DNA of 64,000 nucleotides from Lactarius indigo. Taxonomy: Eukaryota > Basidiomycota > Agaricomycetes > Russulales > Russulaceae. Below the pieces are notes generated by a model. The model worked only from the letters and a program-made list of their open reading frames with translations, was not told the origin of the DNA and did not search any database. The translations under genes and the position numbers were made by a program. The stretch lies in assembly GCA_025766275.1 (NCBI GenBank), contig JAFKAC010000165.1, positions 1 to 64,000 on the forward strand. The letters run 5' to 3'. Position 1 is the stretch's first letter. The number at the start of each line of letters is the position of its first letter. Shown here in pieces: positions 12,097 to 23,054 of this stretch.

Positions 12097-13668
12097 TACG
12101 ACTGTAATCCTGAGGCTGGCGGACTCGGACTTTGAACGCTGTTTCCAATCTCTTTTTTTGTACGCCTCTTGCTTACCATGACTCCCCTTTTTTTCACACT
12201 CTTATTAGCACACTCTTATTGGATTAGCGAATATATGTACACGGGTGGAGACTCCCCTCACCTCAGTGCATTTGCCAGCCACATCGTCGTAAATGCGTTG
12301 TCAAAGCGGGGATTCAAATACCCACGGATAGTTTCCATTTCATATTCTACTATCACCTCACCCTGGTTCCTCCTACGCGACGGTGGCAGCCACGACACGC
12401 ATTCGGCAACGTCTTTCTTCCTTCTCACTTTTAACTGCTGACACTTGCATTTTGCAGTGCATTTGAGTTTATGTGGGAACTCGCGTCCAGAAACATTTCA
12501 GGATGCTGGTTGTGTGCTTTCTTCTTTTGCGGCTCAGTGAGGGGTAAAGCATAGTACGTGACAGTGGACATTACTGTAAGTCGCTTGGCGCTTTCGCTTC
12601 TGTCTGCCTTCTTGTCCTTGGCTCTTCACCGGTCACTCCACATTCATCTTTTCCGTCTCTGCGAACTTCTCTCGTTCTGAGCATCCCATCCACCTGCACG
12701 GTGTCAGTATCTGCATCGATAGATGTTGTCTTTTTGCATGTTCATGCCGCACCTACTGGTGTGCGTTCCACGTAGTCCATAGCGCGAACAGCACGTCTTG
12801 CAACTTCCTCAACCCCGTCGTGCGACTTTGTAAACATTGGCACCGCCTTGGATGGTCAGGTCACCATCCTATTCTTCACCGACAATCCTGACCCGTAGTC
12901 CCATATCGACTGGCATTTTAATGCGTATGTCCTCTTCAGTTTTATTGTGTTCTGTTGCTGATGCTGATCACTTCTGCACGTAGTTTTGCTTCTTTTTCCC
13001 GCTGAACATGTTCCTGACGCGCCGTCCGAGGACACCCACATCAGTGCGTATACACTTTTTGTGAGCGTGGCAACGCCCTAAACGATATCACTGCAGCAGC
13101 ATGGGATTCTTCCCCACGCCGTGTGTCGGAACAAAACGATGACGACACCATTCTTTATGAGGTTGCCTTCCCTCGCAGGATGTAATACACAAGAACAATA
13201 ACGACACTCTTCTTCATAAGGACGCACCCTGACCTTCCCTGCCTGTCCTCTTCGGAGAATATTGTGAGCGCTCTTTCAAAATCCCATGTCACTGTCGTCG
13301 CTGTGTTTTCGTTCTCGGCAGAACCAACCGCACCCCCCCGTATTCGTCTGTCCCGTATCTCTCCTGTCTCCGGGTCCCATAGCAAAATCAGATAAACGAA
13401 GTACAGCAAGATACACAGAGCGATCGTGAGCCATCTCACAATATGCATCCAGCCAAATGTTCAAACGCTCAAAGTCCGCTCTTATTCGTCAGACTATGTC
13501 TCAGCTCTCCTAGGCACGTCCACCTTCCATTGTATAATCGTATTGATGACTACCGTAAGTACAATTCGGCAACACGCTCAAATGCTGATGACCTCAAATC
13601 TTCTTATACAGTACAGTGACTTGAAGGCCGCGATTTCTTTGTGAGAGCTTCACACATAGATTTTCGTA
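12097..13668. other. Unresolved stretch, possible short exons
   Basis: No gene can be supported. On the minus strand an ATG at 13448 opens a frame with one strong hydrophobic segment (LTIALCILLYFVYLILL) followed by a charged stretch, and it could be part of a membrane protein. On the plus strand 12460-12560 follows a good acceptor and encodes a hydrophobic stretch. Neither has a clear start-to-stop structure. Two related short blocks, GACGACACCATTCTT near 13142 and ACGACACTCTTCTT near 13201, look like a local duplication. Confidence 0.3.
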
Positions 13669-14343
13669 CTAATAATATACCAACACTGCGTCCTCACTTG
13701 AGCCAGGCCCTCCACTGGGAATGGCGAATGAACCAGAGGTCGAAACATAAAGGTGAATAACAAACCTCTTTATATGAGTCAGAAATGAGGCTCCGAGCTC
13801 TACACAAGCAACGCACTCCCCCATGTACCTTATGACGAAAGTTAGGTGGTCTAAGTTCTAAGAAACAGTAAATGAAACTCACTGAGCAATGGCAGAGCGA
13901 ACGACCAAGTCAGGTGGCGCTCGTCTTACAAATGGCTTCCTTTTTCCGACAAACAACACAGCGATCTCCCCACACCAGGGAATATGAGGGAAGTCGCGCT
14001 TCAAGTTAGGGTTGGGGCCAAGGCATGTGTCGAAATAGGAAGAAACCAAGAGAGTGTGGCCAGCAACTCGTATCAGAGTGTCGAAGACCTCTGGTTGGGA
14101 AGCACTTGGTAAGAAGAATGCACCCTCGACGTCTACGTAGGGAGGGTTAATAATGCACCCGCCGTGTACTGGCAACTCTGCATTAAAGCGGTACGTGATA
14201 GTTTGGCGCGGCCATCTCCCCCATAGATAGCCATTCACGGTGTCAATCCTGGTCTGAAGTGTTGAGTTAGAAATTCAGTCGTTTACATCGTGAGCAAAGG
14301 CACTCACGGGAACATTAAGGTATGAGCGATGATGAATAACCAT
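13669..14343 (-). CDS. Hypothetical protein, three exons
   Basis: Exons are 14343-14308, 14253-13883 and about 13828-13669. Intron 1 (54 nt) has GTGAGT and CTTCAG with a CTAAC branch-like site; intron 2 (about 54 nt) has GTGAGT and ATAAG with CCTAAC. Both joins keep frame. The middle exon is clearly coding, with segments such as LPVHGGCIINPPYVDVEG, HTLLVSSYFDTC, FPHIPWCGEIAVLFVGKRK and PPDLVVRSAIAQ. It suggests a compact, soluble fold with a conserved aromatic/glycine pattern. No signal peptide or membrane segment is seen. The C-terminus is uncertain because an optional intron (GTTTGT...CCCAG) can be spliced without changing the final frame. I do not recognise the family; it lies between the crinkler-like gene and the transposase. 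Confidence 0.5.
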
Positions 14344-15054
14344 TATTGATGTTCAGTACTTCAGTGGACGTGTCAGACACTAGACAAGAGCCACATCTCG
14401 AGCCGGTATGCCTACGTCTTAAATACGGCGTCCATTGGAAGTTACTAAATCGTTACTCGCCAGTGGAGTCCAGGGTATTCCCATAGCCCGGATCATAATC
14501 GCAAGCTGTGATAGGCTGGAGTGCCAGTAAGCGCATAGAGCTTGCGACGACATAAGATCGCCCTGCCAGTCGAGAAACTAATTCTGACCATGTGATGCTA
14601 GAGACAATCGACCCTCCTGCATCATTGTACTACCGAAAAGGCCTTGGGCCGTCACTTACTGGCTAGATGGACACCAAATAACACGATTGTGACTCATTTC
14701 TAGGCGAGAGACCTATTGTCTGCGCTCTTTCTGGGTCTACGCAAGGGTCTATGTGTGCATTATTACCTGTTTCTGGGTCCCGTATTTAATCATGTCCATT
14801 GTCGTACTCTTCTAGACTAGTTTCCTCCGACCACCCCGCGGTGACTTGTGATGGACACCTCACCTACTAGCTATAGGGTGGTAACGGATACGAACATATT
14901 TAAACCGCTAGCCGAATTTCTAAATGTTTGAAATGAAGCTATATGCGACGATCCTGGGCGCCCCATATATGTTGTGGTATTTGAATTCAGAATGTTCCCA
15001 GAGGTACGGTGACGCCTGCGGTATTCAAGCACCCGTGGCAGTCATACGGCGCTA
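14344..15054. other. Intergenic region, nothing recognised
   Basis: About 700 bases without a supported gene. It holds the divergent upstream region of the minus-strand gene ending at 13669 and leads into the MITE-like element. I searched for a CACTA-type terminus for the downstream transposase here and found no pair that matches the right side. Confidence 0.4.
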
Positions 15055-15336
15055 ACCCCGACTTCGGACTCCCCCCCGACTTCGGTCACTCAAAAATTCT
15101 TACTCATTTATTCTCCAATCTCACCCAAATTTATATATACTATCCAGTACTATTTATGAACAATCCCCAACCGTTTTTTTAATAGAAATCTTGTTGTGTC
15201 GCAAAAAACGAGAATTGGGTGGTTTGTCACGCTTGTCGACTGATGGTCGGGGTTTTATTGAGTAAGCTGAGCGCCTTCCAGAAGCGGCCCAGAAAGTGGC
15301 GGCCAATTCGGCACTCGGACTGCCCGAAGTCGGGGT
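15055..15336. mobile_element. MITE-like element, 13-bp terminal inverted repeats
   Basis: ACCCCGACTTCGG at 15055-15067 is the exact reverse complement of CCGAAGTCGGGGT at 15324-15336. A second copy of CCCCGACTTCGG follows at about 15074-15085, so the left end is doubled. The 282-bp interior is AT-rich and has no coding capacity. No clear target-site duplication is visible. It sits 268 bases upstream of the transposase gene and could be a non-autonomous element or a subterminal repeat block of that element. Confidence 0.55.
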
Positions 15337-15603
15337 CCAACACAAGGAAATGATATACCTCATTCGCTCTTGGCATCACCGAGGTTTTCGTGTAATTTTT
15401 GTTCTTAATTTGATTTGGAGCTTGTCATGCCTATTGTCCTATTGTCCGCAGATCTCTGTGTTATACTAGCAAGACTCAATGGATGCTCAGCGCTCAATAC
15501 TCAGATCTACGAACGGTGGTTTTTACGCCCATTGACAAGCCATCTCTAACTGTGCCTCAAAGCCTTTTGGTTCCCCACATATCGTCTTTTCGACCTGGCA
15601 CAT

Positions 15604-18600
15604 ATGCCTGATGCAGAGCCTGCGGACTCGGAGCTTCTCTCTTCCCTGGATGCGGAGCTTTCGGCGCGCTCTACTTGGATGCCAAACGTCGACACTCTAG
15701 ACTTCGTCAACGACCCTATCAAGAATGGACCCTACACACGTCAAACACCTGACCAGCTCAGGCAGCCTAACGTTGGCCTGTATGCGCTGCAACCGACACG
15801 CAGGAATCACATTATCTTGGAACATGAGAACAGACTTTGCGACATCCTAATCGCTTTGGAATCGATCGAGACTACTGAGGCGGTGGAGGGCGTAGAAGAC
15901 CGAGTTTTCCAGGAACTTGTCAGGATAAATCGATTGAAGGAGGCCGAGTGGTCGGGTCAGCGGAGTAGGCATGGTATCAACGGCGCTATCGTGAATACAG
16001 GTATGCTTTCATCGCATGCCAGTGCTGCCGTCGCAGCTGACGATTCCTCAGAAATCCACTTCCTTAGGAAACACCCGAAGAATACAACTACCCTTGCTAT
16101 ATATATCACAACATTGGTGATGTATATTTTATATCGCCTCCCACGCCGTGGCGCGGCCGTTCTGCTGGCGGGCATGAGAAGTATCTTGATGAGCCAAGCG
16201 GCACTTCTCCCGTTGGCGAGTGAAGTCCCGAAAGATCCACGGCGGCTTCTCACACTATACAATCTCGATCCTGTCACCCACAGTTACGTCTGCTGTCCCG
16301 CTTGCTATTTTTTATATCCACATTCGGTTGGGACGACCAAAAAGAGGAAGGCATCTGCTCTTTCCAGCGGGTTTCCCAATCCTGTGGGAAATGGCAATGA
16401 CGACATCATTGATGTCCCGCTAGTTTCGTCTGCCCCAGCTCATTGTACACACCGTCGTGTTCGTTCAGGTTCTGCTTGCGGCGAGCCCTTATTCGACAAC
16501 ACCACGATCAATGGCAACGTTTATGTCGTTCCCCGGTTCAAGTACGAGGCACAAGATCTGAAGGAATGGCTTGGGTGGCTACTCTCGAGGCCTGCCATCG
16601 ATGAGGAGGTATTCAAAGCCTTTCGAAAACCCCGCAAAGAGCGCATGGAGGATATGTGGGATGGAAAAACATTTGTGCAGGATTCTTCTAAAAAAAGGCG
16701 AACGGTTCCTCCCAGGACCTGTAGACGAGACGCGTCTTGCATTTTCATTCTCGATGGACAGTTTTAACCCTTATCACATGAAAGAAGCTAAGCAAACTGT
16801 CTCGTCAACAGCCATCTGGCTTACTTTGCTTAACCTACCCCTCCACCTGCGAAACCGCCCCGAGAATATGTTTCTTGCTGGCGTCATCCCTGGGCCAAGG
16901 AAACCCTCACTCTCCGATGTAAACCACACAATCAAACTTCTTGTTGACATTTTACTAGAGTTCTTTGACCCTGGCGTCTGGTATTCCAGAACAGCGGGGC
17001 ATAGGCAAGGTTGTTGGGTTCGGGCTATCTTGGTACCCATTGTCTCGGATATGCTCGCCGCATGGCAAGCTGGTGGCTTCGCGAGTCCGACGGCGGCATC
17101 TTTCTGCACACTCTGCAGCCTGAAGATTCAAGACATCGAAAACCTTGATAGATCTACTTGGCCAGAGCGAGACGTTGGTGAGCATCTCCGGCATGCAAGG
17201 AAATGGAGGGACGCGCAAACGATTGACGAACAGGAGACCCTCTTCAAAAATCACGGAATACGATGGTCCGCTCTTCTCGATCTACCTTATTGGAACCCCG
17301 TTCTTTTTACCGCCATAGAGCCTATGCATGTTTTTGACGCTGGGCTCTTCCAGACTCACCTTCGGCAGATCTGGGGTATCGACACTACTGCTCCAAGTGG
17401 TGACGGGATTGCGTCGCAAGCTGTCAGGGAAATTGCTAGGCCATCAGCTTCCGAAATGGAGAAGTGGTACGACATCATACGCACTGCAAAGAGTACAGGA
17501 GTACTTCGAGAACAGCTTACTGGAAGACATTGTGCCCGCAATACCCTATGGCACATCTGTGAGGACAACGATCTACGTCGTGCAGGTAATAAGGGACAAC
17601 TAGCCGATGCTATTATAGAATGGGTAGGTCGTCGAACGAGACAAAATAACAATAATCACGGTGGATATACTCACGTCGAGACCAGCGTCAGAAAGTCTCA
17701 CCCGACATGATCCGACTTCCGGTCGTCCGTTCAAGTTCAACAGAACTTACACAACCGGCCGCCGTAGTTCGTAGCGCCAGTGACGCAGAGTCCCGGAGCA
17801 TCTGTGAGGGGAGCGTCGCTACAGATGACACCGTGAGTGGTCCGTGCTATCCAACAGTTACTTGGCTTGACTGATTGATTCCTGTTAGTTGGCATCAAGG
17901 TGTACTGGTAGTCTGAGCGAAGAAAGACAGCCCTCAGAGGAGGAACAAAAGGCCATTGGCAAATGCATCGAGCAACTCATTCACCGAGCTGCCCAAAATA
18001 CTGTGTTGCGGGCAAAAAGGATTATTCTTCAATTTGTCTGTCGCGATTACTGTCACATGACACAGGAGAAGCTGAATGAACTTCGCACCAAAGACGAGCT
18101 ATATGCCGCCGCCGCTGCATGGGTACGTGCGCGACACACCAGTAGAAACTTCATTCAATATTCAGACAGGTGGAAGAAAACGCCATTTCGCCAGGGGATT
18201 CTGTGCAGGAGGGAAAGACCCGTTCTATTACTGGAGCCGTCCTTGGGAAGGACATTATGGAGGCCGTTTGGGCAGACATGGCCCTCACTGAGCTTCCCTC
18301 CTGGGTGACGGACGTGCCTCGTAACTGGGGTACTGCGACGCGTGGAAAACTAAGTGCAAACAACTGGAGGGTTATCTGCACCGTCCACCTACCCATCACT
18401 CTAATAGGGCTTTGGGGAGGGGATGATGCACCGGAAGACCGGCAACACAAACTCCAGAATTTCATGGACTTAGTTTCTGCTGTCCAGATTGCTAATCTAC
18501 GATCGGTCTCCAAGCAGGACATTGAGCGATATGAGCATTACATTCAACGCTACTTGGTTAGTCTCAAATCACTATACAAGCTCACGAAGGTGAAGCCTAT

Positions 18601-19540
18601 CCACCACGCGGCCCTGCACTACGGCGAGACCCTTAGGAGTTTCGGGCTGGCACACACTCACGGAGCTGCCTTTTACGAACGATATATCCACTCCATGCAG
18701 ACCCAAAATCACAATATGAAGCTTGGTTTGTGATTCATTTGCTGTGAGATATCGTGCACCAGGCACTCACCACATTCTCAATCAGGCAGCCTCGAATCGA
18801 CATTCATGCATAGCTCCGCAAGAGAGGCAAAGTTGCAAGCCTTGCTCTCTGACCACAGTGAAGTGCGTGAACGTGTTGGCGAACTTGTGAAAACATATGA
18901 AACATTCCTTGCTGAGGATGTCCGGGGAACGCGCTTGGCCCATATGGTCGGTACAACGAAGCTGACGCAGCAGCCGGATATTGCCTTTGATGAGACACGT
19001 CTACGTGACTCGGACCTCACTGATGCCATGCTCCTTCTGCTAGTGCAATTTTTAAACCGAAAGCACCAGACAACCGCATATCATACCGACGGTTCTCTAG
19101 GCGACATGGTCTCACCAAGGGCTAAGCTCTTAGACAAGTTTTCCCTTCGAGGGGTTCAGTATTCAACCGCGGGAAGTCGAACGCGCAATAGTCACATCCT
19201 CTTCAGACTTCCACAAATAGACGCATCCGAGTTATTGGCTCATCCAGAACCGGGGCAGATCACCGATATTTTTCTCCATTCTCAAGTCGGGTCACACCAT
19301 CCGCCCATCTATCTGTGCATTCGACCTTATGAACCCCTCCGATTGGAGCTTAGCGACATCGACAAATCTTATAGGCAATTCGGCTTTTCGGGAGGCTTTT
19401 TATGCGAACGAGCGCTTGGAGCACCTATTGTTGTTGACCATTCCAACGTCATCTCCCACATAGCAGTGACCCCGCTGGAAATACGGGGGTGCGAAGTTCT
19501 CCACGTCCTCCCTATGGATAGGGTTGGTTTCCATTTGTAA
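15604..19540 (+). CDS. Tnp2-like (CACTA/CMC, Plavaka-type) transposase, six exons, one frameshift
   Basis: The protein resembles the Tnp2-like transposases abundant in Agaricomycetes. Exons are 15604-16000, 16052-17623, 17692-17832, 17889-18122, 18170-18725 and 18786-19540. Introns are 47-68 nt, all GT-AG, and all joins keep frame. The ATG at 15604 opens an acidic N-terminus. A short Cys pair (VCCPACYF) follows at about 16290. The catalytic-type core includes FSMDSFNPY, LNLPLHLRNRPENMFLAGVI PGP, AAWQAGGF, FCTLCSLKIQDIENLD and MHVFDAGLFQ. The C-terminal half has HLPITLIGLWG and LAHTHGAAFYERYIHS. One break: in the A7 run at 16690-16696 the frame shifts by one base, as if an extra A were present. 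No matching terminal repeats were found, so it may be an old or end-truncated element. Confidence 0.8.
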
Positions 19541-20310
19541 TAGAGGGAAAAATCTGACGGCTCAAAACTAGTTGCGAATGTCATCCACGCGCGCTGAGGA
19601 TGCTGGGGCCTGGGTGGATAACCCTGACAACTGAGCGGCGTAACCTCCGTGCATTGTCAGACAGCGTATCCTCAATGTATTATATGCGGGCGTCACTAGC
19701 GGGTAGTAGTACTGTGATGGTAACGAAGACAACAAACGAAGGCAGAAAAGACAGAAAGCGTAGAAAATCATGGCCAGGCTGAATCGACTATCCTAGCCAC
19801 GACTTCGGCATGGGTGCTAAATATGGCATCCAGCAATCGTCGACACCACATGACTTGCCAGGTCGGTTGCCCACGGCTCCGCAAGCCTTCCAGAGCCTTG
19901 CGGCGAACAGCGTGGCCTCCCTTTTGTTTCATCGTTTTCCCTGCAGTGTCCTTGTTCATTCCATCCGGTGGGAACCTTCTTTACCGCAATATAGTTACCG
20001 TAAAGAGATTTTTTTTCATGAGGCATATCGGAATTTACCTTTTCCCTTGTACATGGACGCTAACTTGCTTTGTTCCTCATGTTCCACTAGGTGTCGACTT
20101 CGTCGACGAAAAACTTGCTTGTGTTTACAGTGAGGTTGGAAGTGTGGTAAAAGTGGAGGTGTTCTGTAGTTTTCAGGCAAATTGCATCGACACTAGACAG
20201 GCGCAATTTTATTAGTATTGACGGGGCTCAACAAACTTCGTTTCATCGAGAATGTCTGCGAGAAAAATATGTACGCAATTTGTGATGTCAAGCTTAGTGG
20301 TGTCAGGTGG
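19541..20310. other. Intergenic region, nothing recognised
   Basis: The 770 bases after the transposase stop contain overlapping short frames on both strands without recognisable protein signal. A T-rich tract lies near 20008. No terminal repeat, tRNA or repeat pair was seen. Confidence 0.4.
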
Positions 20311-21215
20311 ATGCGATTTTTTAAAATGGCCATCGATAGCATCGGCCACACCACTATTACCGACCGTTCCTCCGACCATTCCCTTCGAGCACCATCTCTG
20401 ACAACACTCCTGAGACTGGTAGGTTCTCACTAAGCGGTGTTGGATGAGGCTCACTCTACTTCGTAGGGGCCATTCGCGGAACCCATGCAACCATCGCACA
20501 GCCCGTTGACCTCGAGCCTGTTGAGGAGCCAGTCCCAATTTCTCCCCCACCGGCCGTCCGGGTCACTCCACCTCAACCTGCCGAGGAGATCATAGAAGTC
20601 TTCCATCCTCAACCCGCTGCGGAGGAGACCCAGGTACCGGTCTCTGTGCCCGTCGCGACACCCCCTCATTTCCCGGTCCGTTCAGAGACGACGACGTTAT
20701 TATCGTCAGTTACTGAGTCTACACCAAGCACCATTTCATCACGCCGTCCTGTAAGCCCCCAGGTCCCCTCCAACCCCTCGGTCTCAATCCGAGGACCACC
20801 GGAAACGGATGATACGAGCATCCCCTTTGATCGCTCAGTCTATCCCTTTGGCACATCTTTCTTGCGACCCACGGCCTCTGCGTACACTTCTCAGAAACCA
20901 AGCCGGCTGAGTACCATTGACGAAAGCCAGTCGAGTGAGTCACCGCCGATTACTTACTCATCGCCACCCTCGCCTTCCCCCACGCCTAGAGGGCTCTTAA
21001 ACCATAAGTGCTCTACTGAACGATGTACAAACCCGCTGACGAGTAGTACTCATGCACAGAGAACCAAAGACCTGCAGCATACAAAACCACCCTTTCTTAG
21101 CTGCACCGAGATGGTCTATGGGGAACCCGCGCCACCAAGTCTTCGTCTTCTTCACGCCGATCTATTATCGGGTGCATCTGAGTATCACCTGCTCACATAC
21201 AGTATACTGATCTGA
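20311..21215 (+). CDS. Pro/Ser/Thr-rich hypothetical protein, two tentative exons
   Basis: Tentative exon 1 is 20311-20418 (ATG, then MRFFKMAIDSIG). A GTAGGT donor and an acceptor ending at 20501 lead to exon 2, 20502-21215, in frame. The product is low complexity: acidic/proline repeats (PVDLEPVEEPVPISPPP, AEEIIEVFHPQPAAEE), then Ser/Pro/Thr-rich tracts (SSPPSPSPTPRG). Such composition suggests a disordered linker or regulatory region. It may be the N-terminal part of the gene whose conserved core starts near 21298, since a GTAAGT donor at 21245 and an acceptor ending near 21298 lie between them. I cannot fix the join. Function is unknown. Confidence 0.4.
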
Positions 21216-21297
21216 AGTCGAATTCCCAACCGACGATCTCGTTGGTAAGTCGAAATGCCCCCCTTCGTGCACACTTCCACTGACTGCGTCCTTCACA

Positions 21298-22006
21298 GCG
21301 ATCCTCACATCTGAATCCCCTTCCCCAACCAACACCCCCCAGCTCCTTCGTTCCATGAATGCGCAGTTGTCGTTCAAGCAAGGTGAACCGTCCGAGCAAG
21401 TAACGACGCTCCTCGATCACGTCCAATTCGTGGACCCATGTTCACCGGACATCGACGAGGACAAGTTGGACAACACGTACCAAGGTTGGGGGCATGACCA
21501 GTTCATGGTGGGTGGTATCAGCCCGTCGTCCTCGTTTACTCGTTGGCAGGAGGTTGGCAGCGTTGCCACTACCCTCAAGCTCATGGCAGCCACCATCAAG
21601 ATATGTCAGGAAGCAAGGCTGATGTGCACAAATGCCAGAACGCCGAAGACGAGCGGATTCACCGGCAACGTGTATCTCAAAAAAAATTCTCGAGTGTCTC
21701 GAGAATTGCTGAGTTGGCGTTGGTGGGGTGCGTATTCAAAACGTTCTGAGATTTTTTGGTCAACCTATTCATCCTTACTTCTCAAAATCGTGTCCCGCCA
21801 CTTCCCACCACTCCTTCGTATCGCAATGTCGCAATGTCGCCCCCACCGCGTGGGCCCATGATCAAGATCCAGTGGCCAGTTCCTGTCACCAACGTCGCCG
21901 CAAGCAATACTCCAGGTTCCCACAGGAACCGACGCTACCAACCAGCGGCCTGCCGCCCACGGAACCCACCCAACCGTCAGTGGGGTTAGACGAGGTGTGT
22001 CGGTAG
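21298..22006 (+). pseudogene. Repeated gene family, conserved core (copy 1)
   Basis: The frame from about 21300 encodes a serine/proline leader followed by a conserved block: TTLLDHVQFVDPCSPDIDED, then GWGHDQFMVGGISPSSS, WQEVGSVATTLKLMAATIK and CQEARLMC. A related block is on the minus strand at 28042-28320, so this is a family. After VYLKK at about 21680 an A9 tract precedes a region where family-like segments alternate between frames (SKRSEIFWSTYSSLLLKIV in one, VAMSPPPRGPMIKIQWP in another). This indicates frameshift decay or an unrecognised intron. The alternating small and charged residues look helical. No catalytic motif is visible. It lies just downstream of the Tnp2-like transposase and could be an accessory ORF of that element, but this is inference. 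Confidence 0.5.
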
Positions 22007-22227
22007 TCGTAGAGTGCGACCTCCCCAGACATGACCGCCAGATGAATACTATTTGACTACGAAATGGAGTACCTTGGCAGATGTGGATCGCACACAAGAC
22101 CAAACACGCCCGCGATGCTGATCAATGTTTGAAGAAATGTCGTCGTCGGTTCCCATCATTTGAGCGTGAACATCGGGTGATTCATTTTGTTCACCCAGTC
22201 GTCGTTTCTTGGCATGTGCTGGTCCCT

Positions 22228-22950
22228 GCGCCGCCGCGTGTCCGGCAACTTGCAGGTACGTTATTTACCCTCCAATGAAACGTGATTCACTGACTTGGTA
22301 ACACCATTCAGAAAGAAATGCACGCTACACGTTCTGCCAACTGCCAACTGCCACTATCTCCCTCTGTCTTTGTTCCATCGATCTCGACTTTCGTACTCTT
22401 GTTGGCACTGCTCTTTTGTACCCTTGTCAGCACTGCTCTTGTTTTCGGCTGCCTAATTTGTGGTGTCGTGATGGGGTTTGATGAGATCATGCCTGTACAT
22501 AACAATGGCATAGAACGTGTGTCATCTTAATACATAGTCGTTTTGGGTCGCTGCATATAGCCATTCTCCAAGTCTAGACCTGAAGACCATCTGCAAACGA
22601 TTGTCGTTTTTGAGCGAATGAGTCGAGCGAAATCATTTTCTAGTCGTTCAACGCCTCATCGATCAACGGTTTGACTGCATCCAAAACAATACAAACTGAT
22701 TGTGATATATGCGCCAGGTCCGAGTGGCAACATATGCGGTGACTGTTACAGCATTGTTCGGTCCCGGAATTATGGCTACAATATGCGGCGCGTCTTGACC
22801 AGGATCTCCAGCATACACTATAGTAGCACAAACGTTATTTGCGCTACTGTATCTGATCGCCGACGCGCACGGATCAAATTTCTTTTTTGGGAAATCGTGA
22901 CAATGGCACCATACGACATTGACGGGAAATCTTCGACTAGGCCCTAGTGC
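22228..22950 (+). repeat. Gene-end segment homologous (inverted) to 4200-5126
   Basis: Contains an intron-like segment at 22256-22311 (GTACGT...TTCAG with a CTGAC branch-like site), conserved with the left copy. The exon that follows encodes TATISLCLCSI and DFRTLVG, conserved with the left copy at protein level. The homology continues into apparent 3' flank to about 22945. A CCTAGTG at 22943-22949 near the homology limit resembles the TAGTG end of CACTA elements, but no partner CACTA end was identified. Confidence 0.65.
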
Positions 22951-23054
22951 GTCCGAATCAAGCGATACAATGAGGTTCATCATCCCAGCCGCGAGGTTCG
23001 GCAGGTAATAAGGTGACTCTGACACCCGCTTGCCAGGCCCCCTCTAGATCCGTG

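Noticed and set aside
15000..22960. A complete CACTA element spanning the transposase and downstream ORFs
   Set aside because: CCTAGTG near 22943 could be a right end, but no matching CACTA left end or 3-bp duplication was found upstream of 15604.
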